Source: Alphaproteobacteria bacterium | GTDB taxonomy: Bacteria; Pseudomonadota; Alphaproteobacteria; Caulobacterales; Hyphomonadaceae | DNA length: 64,000 nucleotides | Reading direction: 5' to 3' | Assembly (NCBI GenBank): GCA_018830285.1 | Contig: JAHJSB010000024.1 | Coordinates: 46,461 to 110,460, forward strand | In this document: one piece after another, positions 49,434 to 58,645 of the stretch | Layout of the letters: every line of letters starts with the position of its first letter | How positions within the stretch are numbered: position 1 is the first letter of the stretch | Notes under the pieces: generated by a model | Told to the model about the DNA's origin: nothing | Seen by the model: the letters and a program-made list of their open reading frames with translations, nothing else | Databases searched by the model: none | Program-made: the position numbers and the translations under genes

Positions 49434-50183
49434 TTAGTTGGAGAGTCGCTCCAGCACATCACCCATCAGCGGCCCGATCTCGGTGTTCAGCACGAGGTCT
49501 GCATACGGATCCTGATCGGTCGGCTCGCGGTTGACGATGGCGAGGCGGGCACCGTTGCGTTTGGCTTCAATGGGGATGCTGGCGGCCGGATAGACCACGA
49601 GCGAGGAACCGAGCACGAGGCAGAGGTCGCAGAGCAGGGCTTCCTCGGCGGCGAGCGCCATCTTGTCTTCCGGCATGGCCTGCCCGAACGAGATGGTCGC
49701 GGTCTTGATCAGGCCGGTGCAGAATACGCAGGTCAGGTCTTCACCCGCTTCCCAGCGCGGCTTCAGGCTGTCGATCTCGTAGCGCTTTCCGCAGGTGAGG
49801 CAGCGGGCATAGGTCGCGTTGCCGTGCAGCTCGATCACCTTGTTGTCCGGAACGCCGGAATCCTGGTGCAGGTTGTCGACATTCTGCGTGATGACGCTGG
49901 TGACCTTGCCGGCGGCGACGAGCTTTGCCACGGCGAGGTGGCCTGCGTTCGGGCTGGCGCCGACCCAGCCGGCCGAGCGATTGAAGACGCGGGTCCAGGA
50001 TTCGCGGCGCTGGTCGCGCGAGGCGACGAAATCCTGGAAATAGATCGGCGTCATCGTGGACCAGACGCCGCCGGGGCTGCGGAAATCGGGAATGCCGCTC
50101 TCGGTCGAGATGCCTGCGCCGGTGAAAACCATCACGCGCGTTGCAGCGTTGATCATGCGCGCGAGGGTGGCGGCGTCGGACAT
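49434..50183 (-). CDS. cobB: NAD-dependent protein deacylase (sirtuin)
   Basis: VFTGAGISTESGIPDFRSPGGVW; TQNVDNLHQDSG; LHGNATYARCLTCG; FGQAMPE. Confidence 0.94.
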   Translation of the reverse strand: MSDAATLARMINAATRVMVFTGAGISTESGIPDFRSPGGVWSTMTPIYFQDFVASRDQRRESWTRVFNRSAGWVGASPNAGHLAVAKLVAAGKVTSVITQNVDNLHQDSGVPDNKVIELHGNATYARCLTCGKRYEIDSLKPRWEAGEDLTCVFCTGLIKTATISFGQAMPEDKMALAAEEALLCDLCLVLGSSLVVYPAASIPIEAKRNGARLAIVNREPTDQDPYADLVLNTEIGPLMGDVLERLSN

Positions 50184-50268
50184 GCGCCGATGCTACACAC
50201 TTTGCGGGGGCATTCCATAGCCATGTCGCCCACATTTTCAGTTGCCCAGCTTATGGGAGGGCAGGGAC

Positions 50269-50290
50269 GCCCGACTTGCGCAAGACGGGC
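50269..50290. promoter_or_regulatory. 22-bp near-perfect palindrome in the sirtuin/lemA divergent intergenic region
   Basis: GCCCGACTTGCGCAAGACGGGC. Confidence 0.4.
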
Positions 50291-50335
50291 TTGGAAGCTA
50301 CGCGTAGTGTATTGGTTTTTCTGGAGGGACGGCCC

Positions 50336-50899
50336 ATGAGCCCCATTCTAATCATCCTGGCGGCGGTCGTCGCCATCGTCGGCTTTGTCATCCTGATCTA
50401 CAACGGGCTGGTGATGAAGCGCCAGCGGGTCAACCAGGCCTTTGCGGACGTGGATGTTCAGCTGAAACAGCGCCAGAACCTGATCCCGAACCTCGTTGAA
50501 ACCGTGAAGGGCTATGCCAAGCACGAGCAGGAGACGTTCCAGCAGGTGATCGCCGCGCGCAATGCGGCGCAGTCGGCCTCGACGCCTGCAGAAATGTCAC
50601 AGGCCGAAGGCATGCTGACCGGCGCGCTGGGCAAGCTGTTCGCGCTCGCCGAGGCCTATCCGGACCTCAAGGCCAACCAGAACTTCATCCAGTTGCAGAA
50701 CGAGCTGTCGACGATCGAGGACAAGTTGGCCGCAGCGCGGCGTTTCTACAACTCGGCTGTGCAGGACTACAACACGTCGCGCGAGCAGTTCCCCGGCTCG
50801 GTCATCGCGGGCATGTTCAGCTTCGAGTCGCGTGAGTTCTTCGACGTCGGCGTGGAAGGCCGTGAGACCCTGAGCACGCCGCCTGAAGTGAAGTTCTAG
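50336..50899 (+). CDS. LemA family protein
   Basis: IYNGLVMKRQRVNQAFADVDVQLKQRQNLIPNLVETVKGYAKHEQETF. Confidence 0.94.
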   Translation: MSPILIILAAVVAIVGFVILIYNGLVMKRQRVNQAFADVDVQLKQRQNLIPNLVETVKGYAKHEQETFQQVIAARNAAQSASTPAEMSQAEGMLTGALGKLFALAEAYPDLKANQNFIQLQNELSTIEDKLAAARRFYNSAVQDYNTSREQFPGSVIAGMFSFESREFFDVGVEGRETLSTPPEVKF

Positions 50900-50951
50900 G
50901 CAGGCCTGTTTTCCTGTAGGCTGTCCTCGGCTGGGAACGGGAGGACACAAG

Positions 50952-51281
50952 ATGAGACTTTCCTATATCGCTTCGGCATTGGTGCTGGGCGCATGCGCGA
51001 GTTCCGGCGGCGGCTGGAGTGCGTCGAGCTGGGACGGCCTGGTGCCGCAGACAATCGGCACCCAGAATTATGCCTTCCTCGCCGCGCCGATGGCGGGGCA
51101 GGGCTTCAAGCTGAAATTCACGATTCGGACGGGTGGCGACTTTGGCGTGGCCAGCGCCGGGCCACCGTCGGATGCCGAGCTTGAGGAAGCGGCGATTGCG
51201 GCGGCACCGGACGGCTGCGCATTCGTTTCGCTGGAGCGCACACCGGATGGCGGGGCGGAAGCCGCGTATGATTGCGACTGA
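50952..51281 (+). CDS. Hypothetical lipoprotein
   Basis: MRLSYIASALVLGACASSGGG lipobox. Confidence 0.65.
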   Translation: MRLSYIASALVLGACASSGGGWSASSWDGLVPQTIGTQNYAFLAAPMAGQGFKLKFTIRTGGDFGVASAGPPSDAELEEAAIAAAPDGCAFVSLERTPDGGAEAAYDCD

Positions 51282-51305
51282 GAGCGGTATTTAACGTTGT
51301 CCGCA

Positions 51306-51325
51306 GTCCCGGCGTGCGCCGGGAC
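51306..51325. repeat. Palindromic REP-like hairpin
   Basis: GTCCCGGCG-TG-CGCCGGGAC. Confidence 0.65.
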
Positions 51326-51360
51326 CTCAGGCAATTGACGACTGATTCCCGCCGCAAGAG

Positions 51361-51380
51361 ACCCCGGCTTTCGCCGGGGA
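51361..51380. repeat. Palindromic REP-like hairpin
   Basis: ACCCCGGC-TTTC-GCCGGGGA. Confidence 0.55.
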
Positions 51381-51405
51381 TACGGCGTTGAAAAAGCGTG
51401 CGAAC

Positions 51406-51432
51406 CGTTCTTCGACTTTTCTCAGGATGAGC
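51406..51432 (+). repeat. Diverged copy of the dispersed repeat
   Basis: CGTTCTTCGACTTTTCTCAGGATGAGC. Confidence 0.65.
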
Positions 51433-51439
51433 CTCCTGG

Positions 51440-52597
51440 TTAGGCCGAGCGCGCCTTGAACCAGGGCGTGATCCTTGCCAGCGCATCTTCGACTTCCGGT
51501 GTCGAGACGGCGAACGAGAACCGCATGTAGTTGTGACCATTGACCGGGTCGAAATCGACGCCGGGGGCGGTGGCGACGCCGGTGTCCTTGAGTAGCTGCA
51601 TGCAGAAGCCGAGGCTGTCATCGGTGAAGCGCGAAATGTCGGCATAGATGTAGAAGGCGCCGTCTGGCGGGGCGATGCGTTCGAGACCGAGGGCCGGGAG
51701 CGCAGCCAGCATCAGGTCGCGATTGTGCGTATAGGTCCGGACGTGACCTTCGAGTTCGTCACGGCAATCCATCGCGACGAGGCCGGCATGCTGCGACAGG
51801 GACGGCGCGGTGAGGAACATGTTGCCGATATAGGCGGCGGTCCGGCTGGCCATGTTATCGGGCGAGACGATCCAGCCGAGGCGCCAGCCCGCCATGGAGA
51901 AGTATTTCGAGAAGGAGTTGATGACGAAAGCGTCGGCCGTGTGTTCGAGCACGGAGGCCGTGTTCGGGCCGTAGGAGAGGCCGTGATAGATCTCGTCGGA
52001 GATGATGCGGATGCCGCGCTCGGCGCAGACCGCGACGATGGCGGCCAGTTCGGCCTCGGGCAGGATGGTGCCGGTCGGGTTGGCAGGGCTGGCGATGATG
52101 AGCCCGGCCGGGGCCGGATCGAGCGCAGCGATCTGTGCCGCCGTGAGCTGGAACCGGGTCTCCTCGCCGCATGCGATTTCGAGCGGGACGAGGTTCAGCG
52201 CCCGAATCGTGTTGCGATAGGCGACATAGCCGGGGCGGGCTAGCGCGATCTGATCGCCGGGCGCGAAAGCGGATGAGAGAGCGAGGACGAGCGCGGGCGA
52301 CGCGCCGCACGTGATGGCGAGGCGGCGGGGCGTGACTTCGACGCCATAGGTGTCGCCATAATGCTGACAGATCCGGGCCTTGAGCGCCGGGCTTTCCCAA
52401 TAGCCCATGGACTCCGTGTCGAGCACCTTGTGCGCCGTCTCGACGGCCCGTTTGGGCGCGCCGGTGGAGGGCTGGCCGAATTCCATATGGATGATCGAAC
52501 GTCCGGCCGCCTGCAGCTCATGGGCGAGGCGGCTGACGGCGATGGCCTGGAAGGGGGAGACGTCGCCGCTCAATTGGCAGCGAGGCTGGGCAGCCAT
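51440..52597 (-). CDS. Class I/II aminotransferase
   Basis: VSPFQAIAVSRLAHELQAAGRSIIHMEFGQPSTGAP; NSFSKYFSMAGWRLGW PLP lysine motif. Confidence 0.9.
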   Translation of the reverse strand: MAAQPRCQLSGDVSPFQAIAVSRLAHELQAAGRSIIHMEFGQPSTGAPKRAVETAHKVLDTESMGYWESPALKARICQHYGDTYGVEVTPRRLAITCGASPALVLALSSAFAPGDQIALARPGYVAYRNTIRALNLVPLEIACGEETRFQLTAAQIAALDPAPAGLIIASPANPTGTILPEAELAAIVAVCAERGIRIISDEIYHGLSYGPNTASVLEHTADAFVINSFSKYFSMAGWRLGWIVSPDNMASRTAAYIGNMFLTAPSLSQHAGLVAMDCRDELEGHVRTYTHNRDLMLAALPALGLERIAPPDGAFYIYADISRFTDDSLGFCMQLLKDTGVATAPGVDFDPVNGHNYMRFSFAVSTPEVEDALARITPWFKARSA

Positions 52598-54153
52598 GTG
52601 GCCAGGGCCGGGACAGCTGCGACGAGGATGATCATGGCAACCTGCAAGCCGATGAAGGGGACCGCACCGCGCCAGATGTCCATCGTGTCGATCTCGTCTG
52701 GTGCCGCACCGCGCAGGTAGAACAGGGCGAAACCGAAGGGCGGCGTCAGGAAGCTGGTCTGGAGGTTCAGGGCCATCAGGATGGCGAGCCAGACCGGGTC
52801 GAAACCGAGGACGATCAGCGGTGGGGCGACAAGCGGGACGACGACGAAAACGATCTCGATGAAGTCGAGGAAGAAGCCGAGCACGAACATGACAAGCATG
52901 GTCATCGCGAGCGCGCCCCATTTGCCGCCGGGCGCCTGGTGGAGGATGGCGGCGACCATTTCATCTCCGCCATAGCCGCGGAACACCAAGCTGAACAGCG
53001 AGGCGCCGATCAGGATGAGGAAGACCATGCTGGTAATGTGCGTGGCGCTGGTGAGGGCGGGCAGTAGCTGGCGCATCTTGCGAAGGACGAGCAGGCCGGC
53101 AGCGAGGCCCGCGAAGAAGACGAGGCTGGCGAACAGGGTGAGGGCAATGCCAACGGAATTGCCGGCGCTGATCGTCTCGACCCCGGCGCGCAGGTCCATC
53201 GTGTTGCGCAGGAGGAGGATGGCGCCGATGCTGATCAGGCCGGCGAGGATGAGCGGCGAAAGGCGGCTTTTGGCCTCTTCGGCGAGGCGCAGGCCAGCAA
53301 GCAGGACCGCGCCCGCCGCGCCGATGGCGGCAGCTTCCGTGGGTGGGGCGACGCCGCCGAGGATTGCGCCGAGCACCGCGATGATCAACAGCAGCGGCGC
53401 GCCAAGGCCGAACGCGACCTCCTTGAATGTGAGCGGTGCCGTATCCTCGGAGACAGTGACAGGCGGGCACGCCTCGGGCCGGAAGAAGGCGACAGCTGCG
53501 ATGTAGAGGAGATAGAAGACGACGAGCAGCACGCCGGGGATCAGTGCGCCGGCGAAGAGGTCTCCAACCGAGACGACGCCGGAGCCTGCGCCCTTGAGGC
53601 TGGCCTGGCTGGCGGCGTTGGAGACGGCATCGGCGAGCAGGATGAGCACGATGGAAGGCGGGATGATCTGGCCGAGCGTGCCTGAGGCGGCGATCGTGCC
53701 GGTGGCGAGCCTGGGGTCATAGCCCTGACGCAGCATGGTGGGCAGGGCGATCAGAGTCATGGTGATGACGGTGGCGCCAACGATGCCGGTGGAGGCAGCG
53801 AGCAGGGCGCCGACGAGGATGACGGCATAGCCGAGGCCGCCGCGCACGCGGGCCAGCAGGCGGCTGGCAATGTGGAGCAGGTCCTCAGCGACGCGGGAGC
53901 GTTCAAGGATGACGCCCATCAGCACGAACAGGGGCACGGCGACCAGGGTCTGGCTCTGCATGATCGCGCCGCCCTGGATTCGACTGGGAAAGGCGATCAG
54001 GAAGGAGGCCGAGAAGGTGCCGGTGGCGATGCCGATCAGGGCGAACAGGAGCGCCACGCCGCCAAGCGTCAGGGCGACCGAATAGCCAGCCAGCAGGCTG
54101 AGGATCGCGCAGGCGAACATGGCGACGGCGAGGATGATCTCAAATTCCATCAT
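52570..54153 (-). CDS. TRAP transporter large permease (DctM-like)
   Basis: Multi-TM; VPLFVLMGVILERS, GQIIPPSIVLILLAD, FLDFIEIVFVVVPLVAP. Confidence 0.9.
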   Translation of the reverse strand: MMEFEIILAVAMFACAILSLLAGYSVALTLGGVALLFALIGIATGTFSASFLIAFPSRIQGGAIMQSQTLVAVPLFVLMGVILERSRVAEDLLHIASRLLARVRGGLGYAVILVGALLAASTGIVGATVITMTLIALPTMLRQGYDPRLATGTIAASGTLGQIIPPSIVLILLADAVSNAASQASLKGAGSGVVSVGDLFAGALIPGVLLVVFYLLYIAAVAFFRPEACPPVTVSEDTAPLTFKEVAFGLGAPLLLIIAVLGAILGGVAPPTEAAAIGAAGAVLLAGLRLAEEAKSRLSPLILAGLISIGAILLLRNTMDLRAGVETISAGNSVGIALTLFASLVFFAGLAAGLLVLRKMRQLLPALTSATHITSMVFLILIGASLFSLVFRGYGGDEMVAAILHQAPGGKWGALAMTMLVMFVLGFFLDFIEIVFVVVPLVAPPLIVLGFDPVWLAILMALNLQTSFLTPPFGFALFYLRGAAPDEIDTMDIWRGAVPFIGLQVAMIILVAAVPALATWLPSLAAN

Positions 54154-54814
54154 GGCCTCCGGCTTCGCCCTCAATCGGCGCGTCAGCCGGGGGCAGCCCG
54201 CCGGTCAGGCGCAGCGCGGCCTTCAATGCGACAGAGAGACCGGCGCCCATCAGCAGGACTGCGAAGACTGGCACCAGTGTCTTGAACAGGAAGAGGATCG
54301 GCAGGCCGTCGGACTCGCGTGAGCCTTCGAGCAGGCTCCACGAGCGGCTGAGGCCCTGCTCACCGGTGGTGATCAGGCGGAAGCAGATCGGGAAGAGGAA
54401 CAGGTAGGTGCCGACGAGTTCAACCCAGTTGCGGCCCGTTTCGCCGAAGCGGGGGCGCAGGATGTCGACGCGGACATGGGCGTCATCGCGCAGGGCAGCG
54501 GCCGAGCCCAGCATGAACATGGCGGCGAAGGCATAGATGACGATCTCGCTGAGCCAGGTGAAGGACAGACCGAAGGCATAGCGCAGGATCACGACGGCGA
54601 GCTGGGACACGACGAGCAGGAGTGCGCTGAAGATCGCCGCGTTGAGGGCGCCGCCGGACAGCGCGTCGAGCATCCGGATCATTCGGCGGGCGAGACCGTC
54701 GAGCAGGCCCGGAACGGCGATCGCAACCAGGGGGACGAGGAAGAAGGGCAGGCACAGGATTCCCACGACCTTCAGCCAGGCGCCGATCAGCAGGAAAACA
54801 CCGGGATCAATCAT
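54140..54814 (-). CDS. TRAP transporter small permease (DctQ-like)
   Basis: Four-TM pattern, LSFTWLSEIVIYAFAAMFMLGSAAALRDDAHVRVDI. Confidence 0.9.
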   Translation of the reverse strand: MIDPGVFLLIGAWLKVVGILCLPFFLVPLVAIAVPGLLDGLARRMIRMLDALSGGALNAAIFSALLLVVSQLAVVILRYAFGLSFTWLSEIVIYAFAAMFMLGSAAALRDDAHVRVDILRPRFGETGRNWVELVGTYLFLFPICFRLITTGEQGLSRSWSLLEGSRESDGLPILFLFKTLVPVFAVLLMGAGLSVALKAALRLTGGLPPADAPIEGEAGGHDGI

Positions 54815-54827
54815 TTGCCCCGCCAGA

Positions 54828-55937
54828 CTATTTGCCGAGTTCGCGGGCGGGATAATAGGCGCCGTCAGACACCTTGGCCCAGCCACGCATGAGCTTCAGG
54901 CTTGTTTCGAAACTCTCATAGATGCGCTTCTCGATGCCGTCCCTGCCGCTGGCGGCGCGCACGTCATAGGCGGCTTCGGACATGGCCTTGACCACTTCCG
55001 GCGGGAAGGACCGCAGCTTGGTGCCGTGTTCACGCTGCAGAATGTCGAGATAGACCGAGTTCTGGTAGGTGAATTCGCCGAGCGAGGTATGGTTTGTCGA
55101 TTCGCATGCCGCCTTGATGATCGCCTGCTCACCGGGGGTGAGACCTTCCCAGACCTTGAGGTTCATGCCGACGGCGAGGCTGGCGCCCGGTTCATGGAAG
55201 CCCGGACCATAATAATAAGGCGCCTCGCGATGGAAGCCGAGCGAATAGTCGTTCCACGGACCGACCCACTCGGTCGCGTCGATGGAGCCTGTCTGCAGGG
55301 CCTGGTAGATCTCGCCGCCCGACAGGGAGATGGCAGAGCCCCCAAGCGCGCGCAGCACGTCGCCGCCTTGCCCCGGAATCCGCATCTTGAGACCGACAAG
55401 GTCGTCGAGGCTGTTGATTTCCTTGCGGAACCAGCCGCCCATCTGGTGGCCGGTATTGGCACCCTGAATGGCTTTGACACCGAACTGGCCGGACAGCTCG
55501 TCCCAGAGTTCCTGCCCGCCGCCGAAATCGATCCAGCCCATGATTTCCTGCGCGGTCATGCCGAATGGCACGGCGGTGAAGAACGGGAAGGCGCTGGACT
55601 TGGCGGTCCAGTAATACTCGGCACCGTGATACATGTCGGCCGATCCGTTGGCGACGGCGTCGAAGCTCTCGAACGCTGGCACCAGTTCGCCAGCGGCGAA
55701 GACCTTGATCTCCATCAGCCCGTCGGACATGGCGTAGACGCGTTCGGACACGCGTTCGGCGGCGCGCCCCAGGCCCGGCAGGCCCTTCGGCCATGTGGTG
55801 ACCATGTTGAACTTGCGGCGGCTGCGATTGATCTTCGCCGGAGCGAGGATCTTTGCGTCTTCCGGATTGGCGAACGCGGCGGCGGCCCCGGCAACACCGA
55901 GAAGGCCCGCGCCGACGATATTGCGTCGGTTGATCAT
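54828..55937 (-). CDS. TRAP transporter substrate-binding protein (DctP-like)
   Basis: Twin-Arg-like MINRRNIVGAGLLGVAGAAAAFA leader; NMVTTWPKGLPGLG; SADMYHGAEYYW; KMRIPGQGGDVLRALGG. Confidence 0.9.
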   Translation of the reverse strand: MINRRNIVGAGLLGVAGAAAAFANPEDAKILAPAKINRSRRKFNMVTTWPKGLPGLGRAAERVSERVYAMSDGLMEIKVFAAGELVPAFESFDAVANGSADMYHGAEYYWTAKSSAFPFFTAVPFGMTAQEIMGWIDFGGGQELWDELSGQFGVKAIQGANTGHQMGGWFRKEINSLDDLVGLKMRIPGQGGDVLRALGGSAISLSGGEIYQALQTGSIDATEWVGPWNDYSLGFHREAPYYYGPGFHEPGASLAVGMNLKVWEGLTPGEQAIIKAACESTNHTSLGEFTYQNSVYLDILQREHGTKLRSFPPEVVKAMSEAAYDVRAASGRDGIEKRIYESFETSLKLMRGWAKVSDGAYYPARELGK

Positions 55938-55980
55938 GACAAAACCTCCCCAGCGACTCGCCCTGTAATGATGCCAGAGT

Positions 55981-56739
55981 CTATTCGTCGTCTCTTAGCG
56001 TCCGCCACTGGTCGCCGTCCAGCACTTCGAGAGGCTTATAGCGGCGTTTATAGTCCATCTTCGGGCTGCCCTTGACCCAGTAGCCGAGATAGACGTGCGG
56101 CAGGCCCATGTCCTGGGCATGACGAATATGGTCGAGGATCATGTAATGGCCGAGGCCGCGCGATTCCTGTTCCGGGTCGAAGAATGTGTAGACCATCGAG
56201 AAGCCGTCACGCAGGATGTCCGTGATCGACACGGCCAGTAGCGGCGAGTCTTCTGAGTCGCCGTCGCGATATTCGAAGATCAGGCTCTGGACCGGGCTGT
56301 CGCCCACCATCGTCATAAAGTCGCGATAAGTCATCTCGGACATGCCACCCTTATCGTGGCGTGTCTGGACGTAGGTCTTGAGCAGGCGGAACTGTTCGCG
56401 CGTCGCTGCCGCCTCGACCGGGGTGCGGACCAGCGTGGCATTGCGGGCCAGCGTGCGGCGGTCATTGCGCGACTGGACGAACTCCCGCGTCGGCACGCGC
56501 ACGCTGCGACAGGCATTGCAGCGCGGGCAGGCGGGCCGGTAGGCGATGGTCTGGCTGCGCCGGAAACCGGCCTGGCTGAGCGAATTGTGGATCGAGTCGG
56601 CGTCGGAGACGGCCAGGTTGGTGAACGCCTTACGCTCGCGCATTCCCGGCAGGTACGGGCAGGGGCTGGGGTTCGTGACGTAGAAACGTAGCGACCGTTC
56701 GAGCCCTGCAGGCAGGTTTTGGGCATCCGTGAACTTCAT
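55981..56739 (-). CDS. bpt: Aspartate/glutamate leucyltransferase / arginyltransferase (Bpt/Ate)
   Basis: PCPYLPGMRERKAFTNL...GFRRSQTIAYRPACPRCNACRSVRVP; YVYLGYW-like HVYLGYWVKGSPKMDYKRRYKPLE. Confidence 0.94.
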   Translation of the reverse strand: MKFTDAQNLPAGLERSLRFYVTNPSPCPYLPGMRERKAFTNLAVSDADSIHNSLSQAGFRRSQTIAYRPACPRCNACRSVRVPTREFVQSRNDRRTLARNATLVRTPVEAAATREQFRLLKTYVQTRHDKGGMSEMTYRDFMTMVGDSPVQSLIFEYRDGDSEDSPLLAVSITDILRDGFSMVYTFFDPEQESRGLGHYMILDHIRHAQDMGLPHVYLGYWVKGSPKMDYKRRYKPLEVLDGDQWRTLRDDE

Positions 56740-56756
56740 GACTTGCGAGGATACAC

Positions 56757-58601
56757 TTACAGATCAAACCGCCAAGAGGCGAAGACGGTAAAGACACACC
56801 AAAGGACTAAAACGAGCGGCGCGCCAAATTTCATGAAATCGCCGAATTTATAGTGTCCGGGGCCCATCACCAGCATGTTGGTCTGATAGGCGAAGGGTGT
56901 CGCGAAGCTACAATTGGCGCCGTAAATCACTGCGAGGAGGAAGGGCAGCGGGTCATGCACGCCGAGTTCGGCCGCCGCCGACAGGGCGATGGGCGAGAAC
57001 AGGATAGCGGTCGCGGCATTGGTCAGCAGGTTGGTCAGGATGGCGACGCAGAGGAAGATCGCAGACAGGACCGCCAGCGTGCCGTAGGGCGCGGCATAGT
57101 TGACGACGGTGTGCGCAATTGCGGCTGCAGCCCCGGTTTTTTCAAGTGCCATGCCCATGGCCAGGGCCGCGCCGATGACAAGAAAGATGCGCAGGTCGAG
57201 CGACCGGCTGGCCTGGCGGGTGTTGACGCAGCCAACCACGAGCATGGATACGGCGGCCAGGACCGAGGCGTGAAGGATGGACAGGACGCCGGTGGCGGCG
57301 AGACCGACCATGGCGAGGGCAATCACCCGCGACGCGACGGCCCGCGTGGTGAGCGGGATCTCGGTCTGGGACCATTCCAGCAGGATGATGTCGCGGCTGG
57401 CGCGCAGGTCGACAAAGGCGTCGACCGGGCCGCACAGGAGCAGCGTGTCGCCGGATTCAAGGCGGATCTCGCCAAGCTTGGTGCGGATCATCCGGCTGCG
57501 GCGCTGGATGCCGAGGGTGACAGCGCGGGTGAGCCGGCGAAAACCGAGCATCTCGACCGTGCGGCCGACCATGCGCGAGCCGGGCGCGATGACCGCCTCG
57601 GTGAGGGCGAGGGCGCCGGGACGGCTGTTTTCTTCAAGGTCGCCGCCGGCGGACTCCCAGACTTGCTGGAGGAAATCCGGCTGGCGGGCGAGGACGTTCT
57701 GCAGGGCGGCGCGTGTCGCCGCAACAATGACGAGGTCACCGGGCTGGAGGGTGATATCCTCATAGGGTGGGAGGAAGGCGCGTTCGCCGCGCTGGATCAT
57801 GCGGACGGTCATGTCGGGCAGGTCGGCGAACATGCCGGCGACCGGCTTCTTGCCCTTCAGGAAGTGGCCGAACGTGACTTCTATCTGGGCGACGAACTGC
57901 TTGCCGGAGGGTTGCGACAGCTCATCGCTGAGGCCGCGGCGGTTGGGCAGCAGGAATTTCGAGAAAAGCGCGAGGTAGACGAAGCCGGCTCCGGCAAGGA
58001 TCAGCCCCATCGGAGTCTGGTCGAAGAAGCCAAGCGTGCGGCCGTCGATCCGCTCGAACGCCTCGGCGGCAAGCAGGTTGGTCGAGGTGCCGATCAGCGT
58101 GGTCATGCCGGCAAAGATGGAGGCGAAGCTGAGCGGCATCATCAGCTTGGACTGCGAGGCATTCATGCGTTTGGCGATGGCGCTCATGACCGGCAGGAAC
58201 ATGATGACGATGGGCGTATTGTTGACGAAGGCGCTGGTGACGAAGACCGCGAAAAAGGCCAGCACAAGCGTTGTGACCGGGCGCTTCTCATAGCCGCCGA
58301 CGAGTACCTTGGTTGGCCCTTCGAGGGCGCCGGTCTGGAACAGGCCCTGTCCGACGACAAGCAGCGCCATGATTGTGATCAGGGCCGGATTGCCGAAACC
58401 GGACAGGAGTTCGGCTGCGCTGATCGGCGTGCCGTCGGTGCCATAGGCACCAGGTATGGTGAACAGCAGGAGCAAGGCTGCAATGACGCCGATAGAGACA
58501 AGCTCCATCGGCCAGCGGTCCGACATGTAGAAACCAATTGCAGCAAGAACAACCGCGAGGCTTGCCCACATGGGCCAGTGGGCCAGGAAATCAGCGATCA
58601 T
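56757..58601 (-). CDS. SLC13-family permease with RCK/TrkA-C domains
   Basis: Multi-TM; VNNTPIVIMFLPV; TrkA-C repeats (RGERAFLPPYEDITLQPGDLVIV; IRLESGDTLLLCG). Confidence 0.9.
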   Translation of the reverse strand: MIADFLAHWPMWASLAVVLAAIGFYMSDRWPMELVSIGVIAALLLLFTIPGAYGTDGTPISAAELLSGFGNPALITIMALLVVGQGLFQTGALEGPTKVLVGGYEKRPVTTLVLAFFAVFVTSAFVNNTPIVIMFLPVMSAIAKRMNASQSKLMMPLSFASIFAGMTTLIGTSTNLLAAEAFERIDGRTLGFFDQTPMGLILAGAGFVYLALFSKFLLPNRRGLSDELSQPSGKQFVAQIEVTFGHFLKGKKPVAGMFADLPDMTVRMIQRGERAFLPPYEDITLQPGDLVIVAATRAALQNVLARQPDFLQQVWESAGGDLEENSRPGALALTEAVIAPGSRMVGRTVEMLGFRRLTRAVTLGIQRRSRMIRTKLGEIRLESGDTLLLCGPVDAFVDLRASRDIILLEWSQTEIPLTTRAVASRVIALAMVGLAATGVLSILHASVLAAVSMLVVGCVNTRQASRSLDLRIFLVIGAALAMGMALEKTGAAAAIAHTVVNYAAPYGTLAVLSAIFLCVAILTNLLTNAATAILFSPIALSAAAELGVHDPLPFLLAVIYGANCSFATPFAYQTNMLVMGPGHYKFGDFMKFGAPLVLVLWCVFTVFASWRFDL

Positions 58602-58645
58602 CTAGGCTCCGGTGCATCAGCGCGTCCTGATCCCTCTACAGGTTA

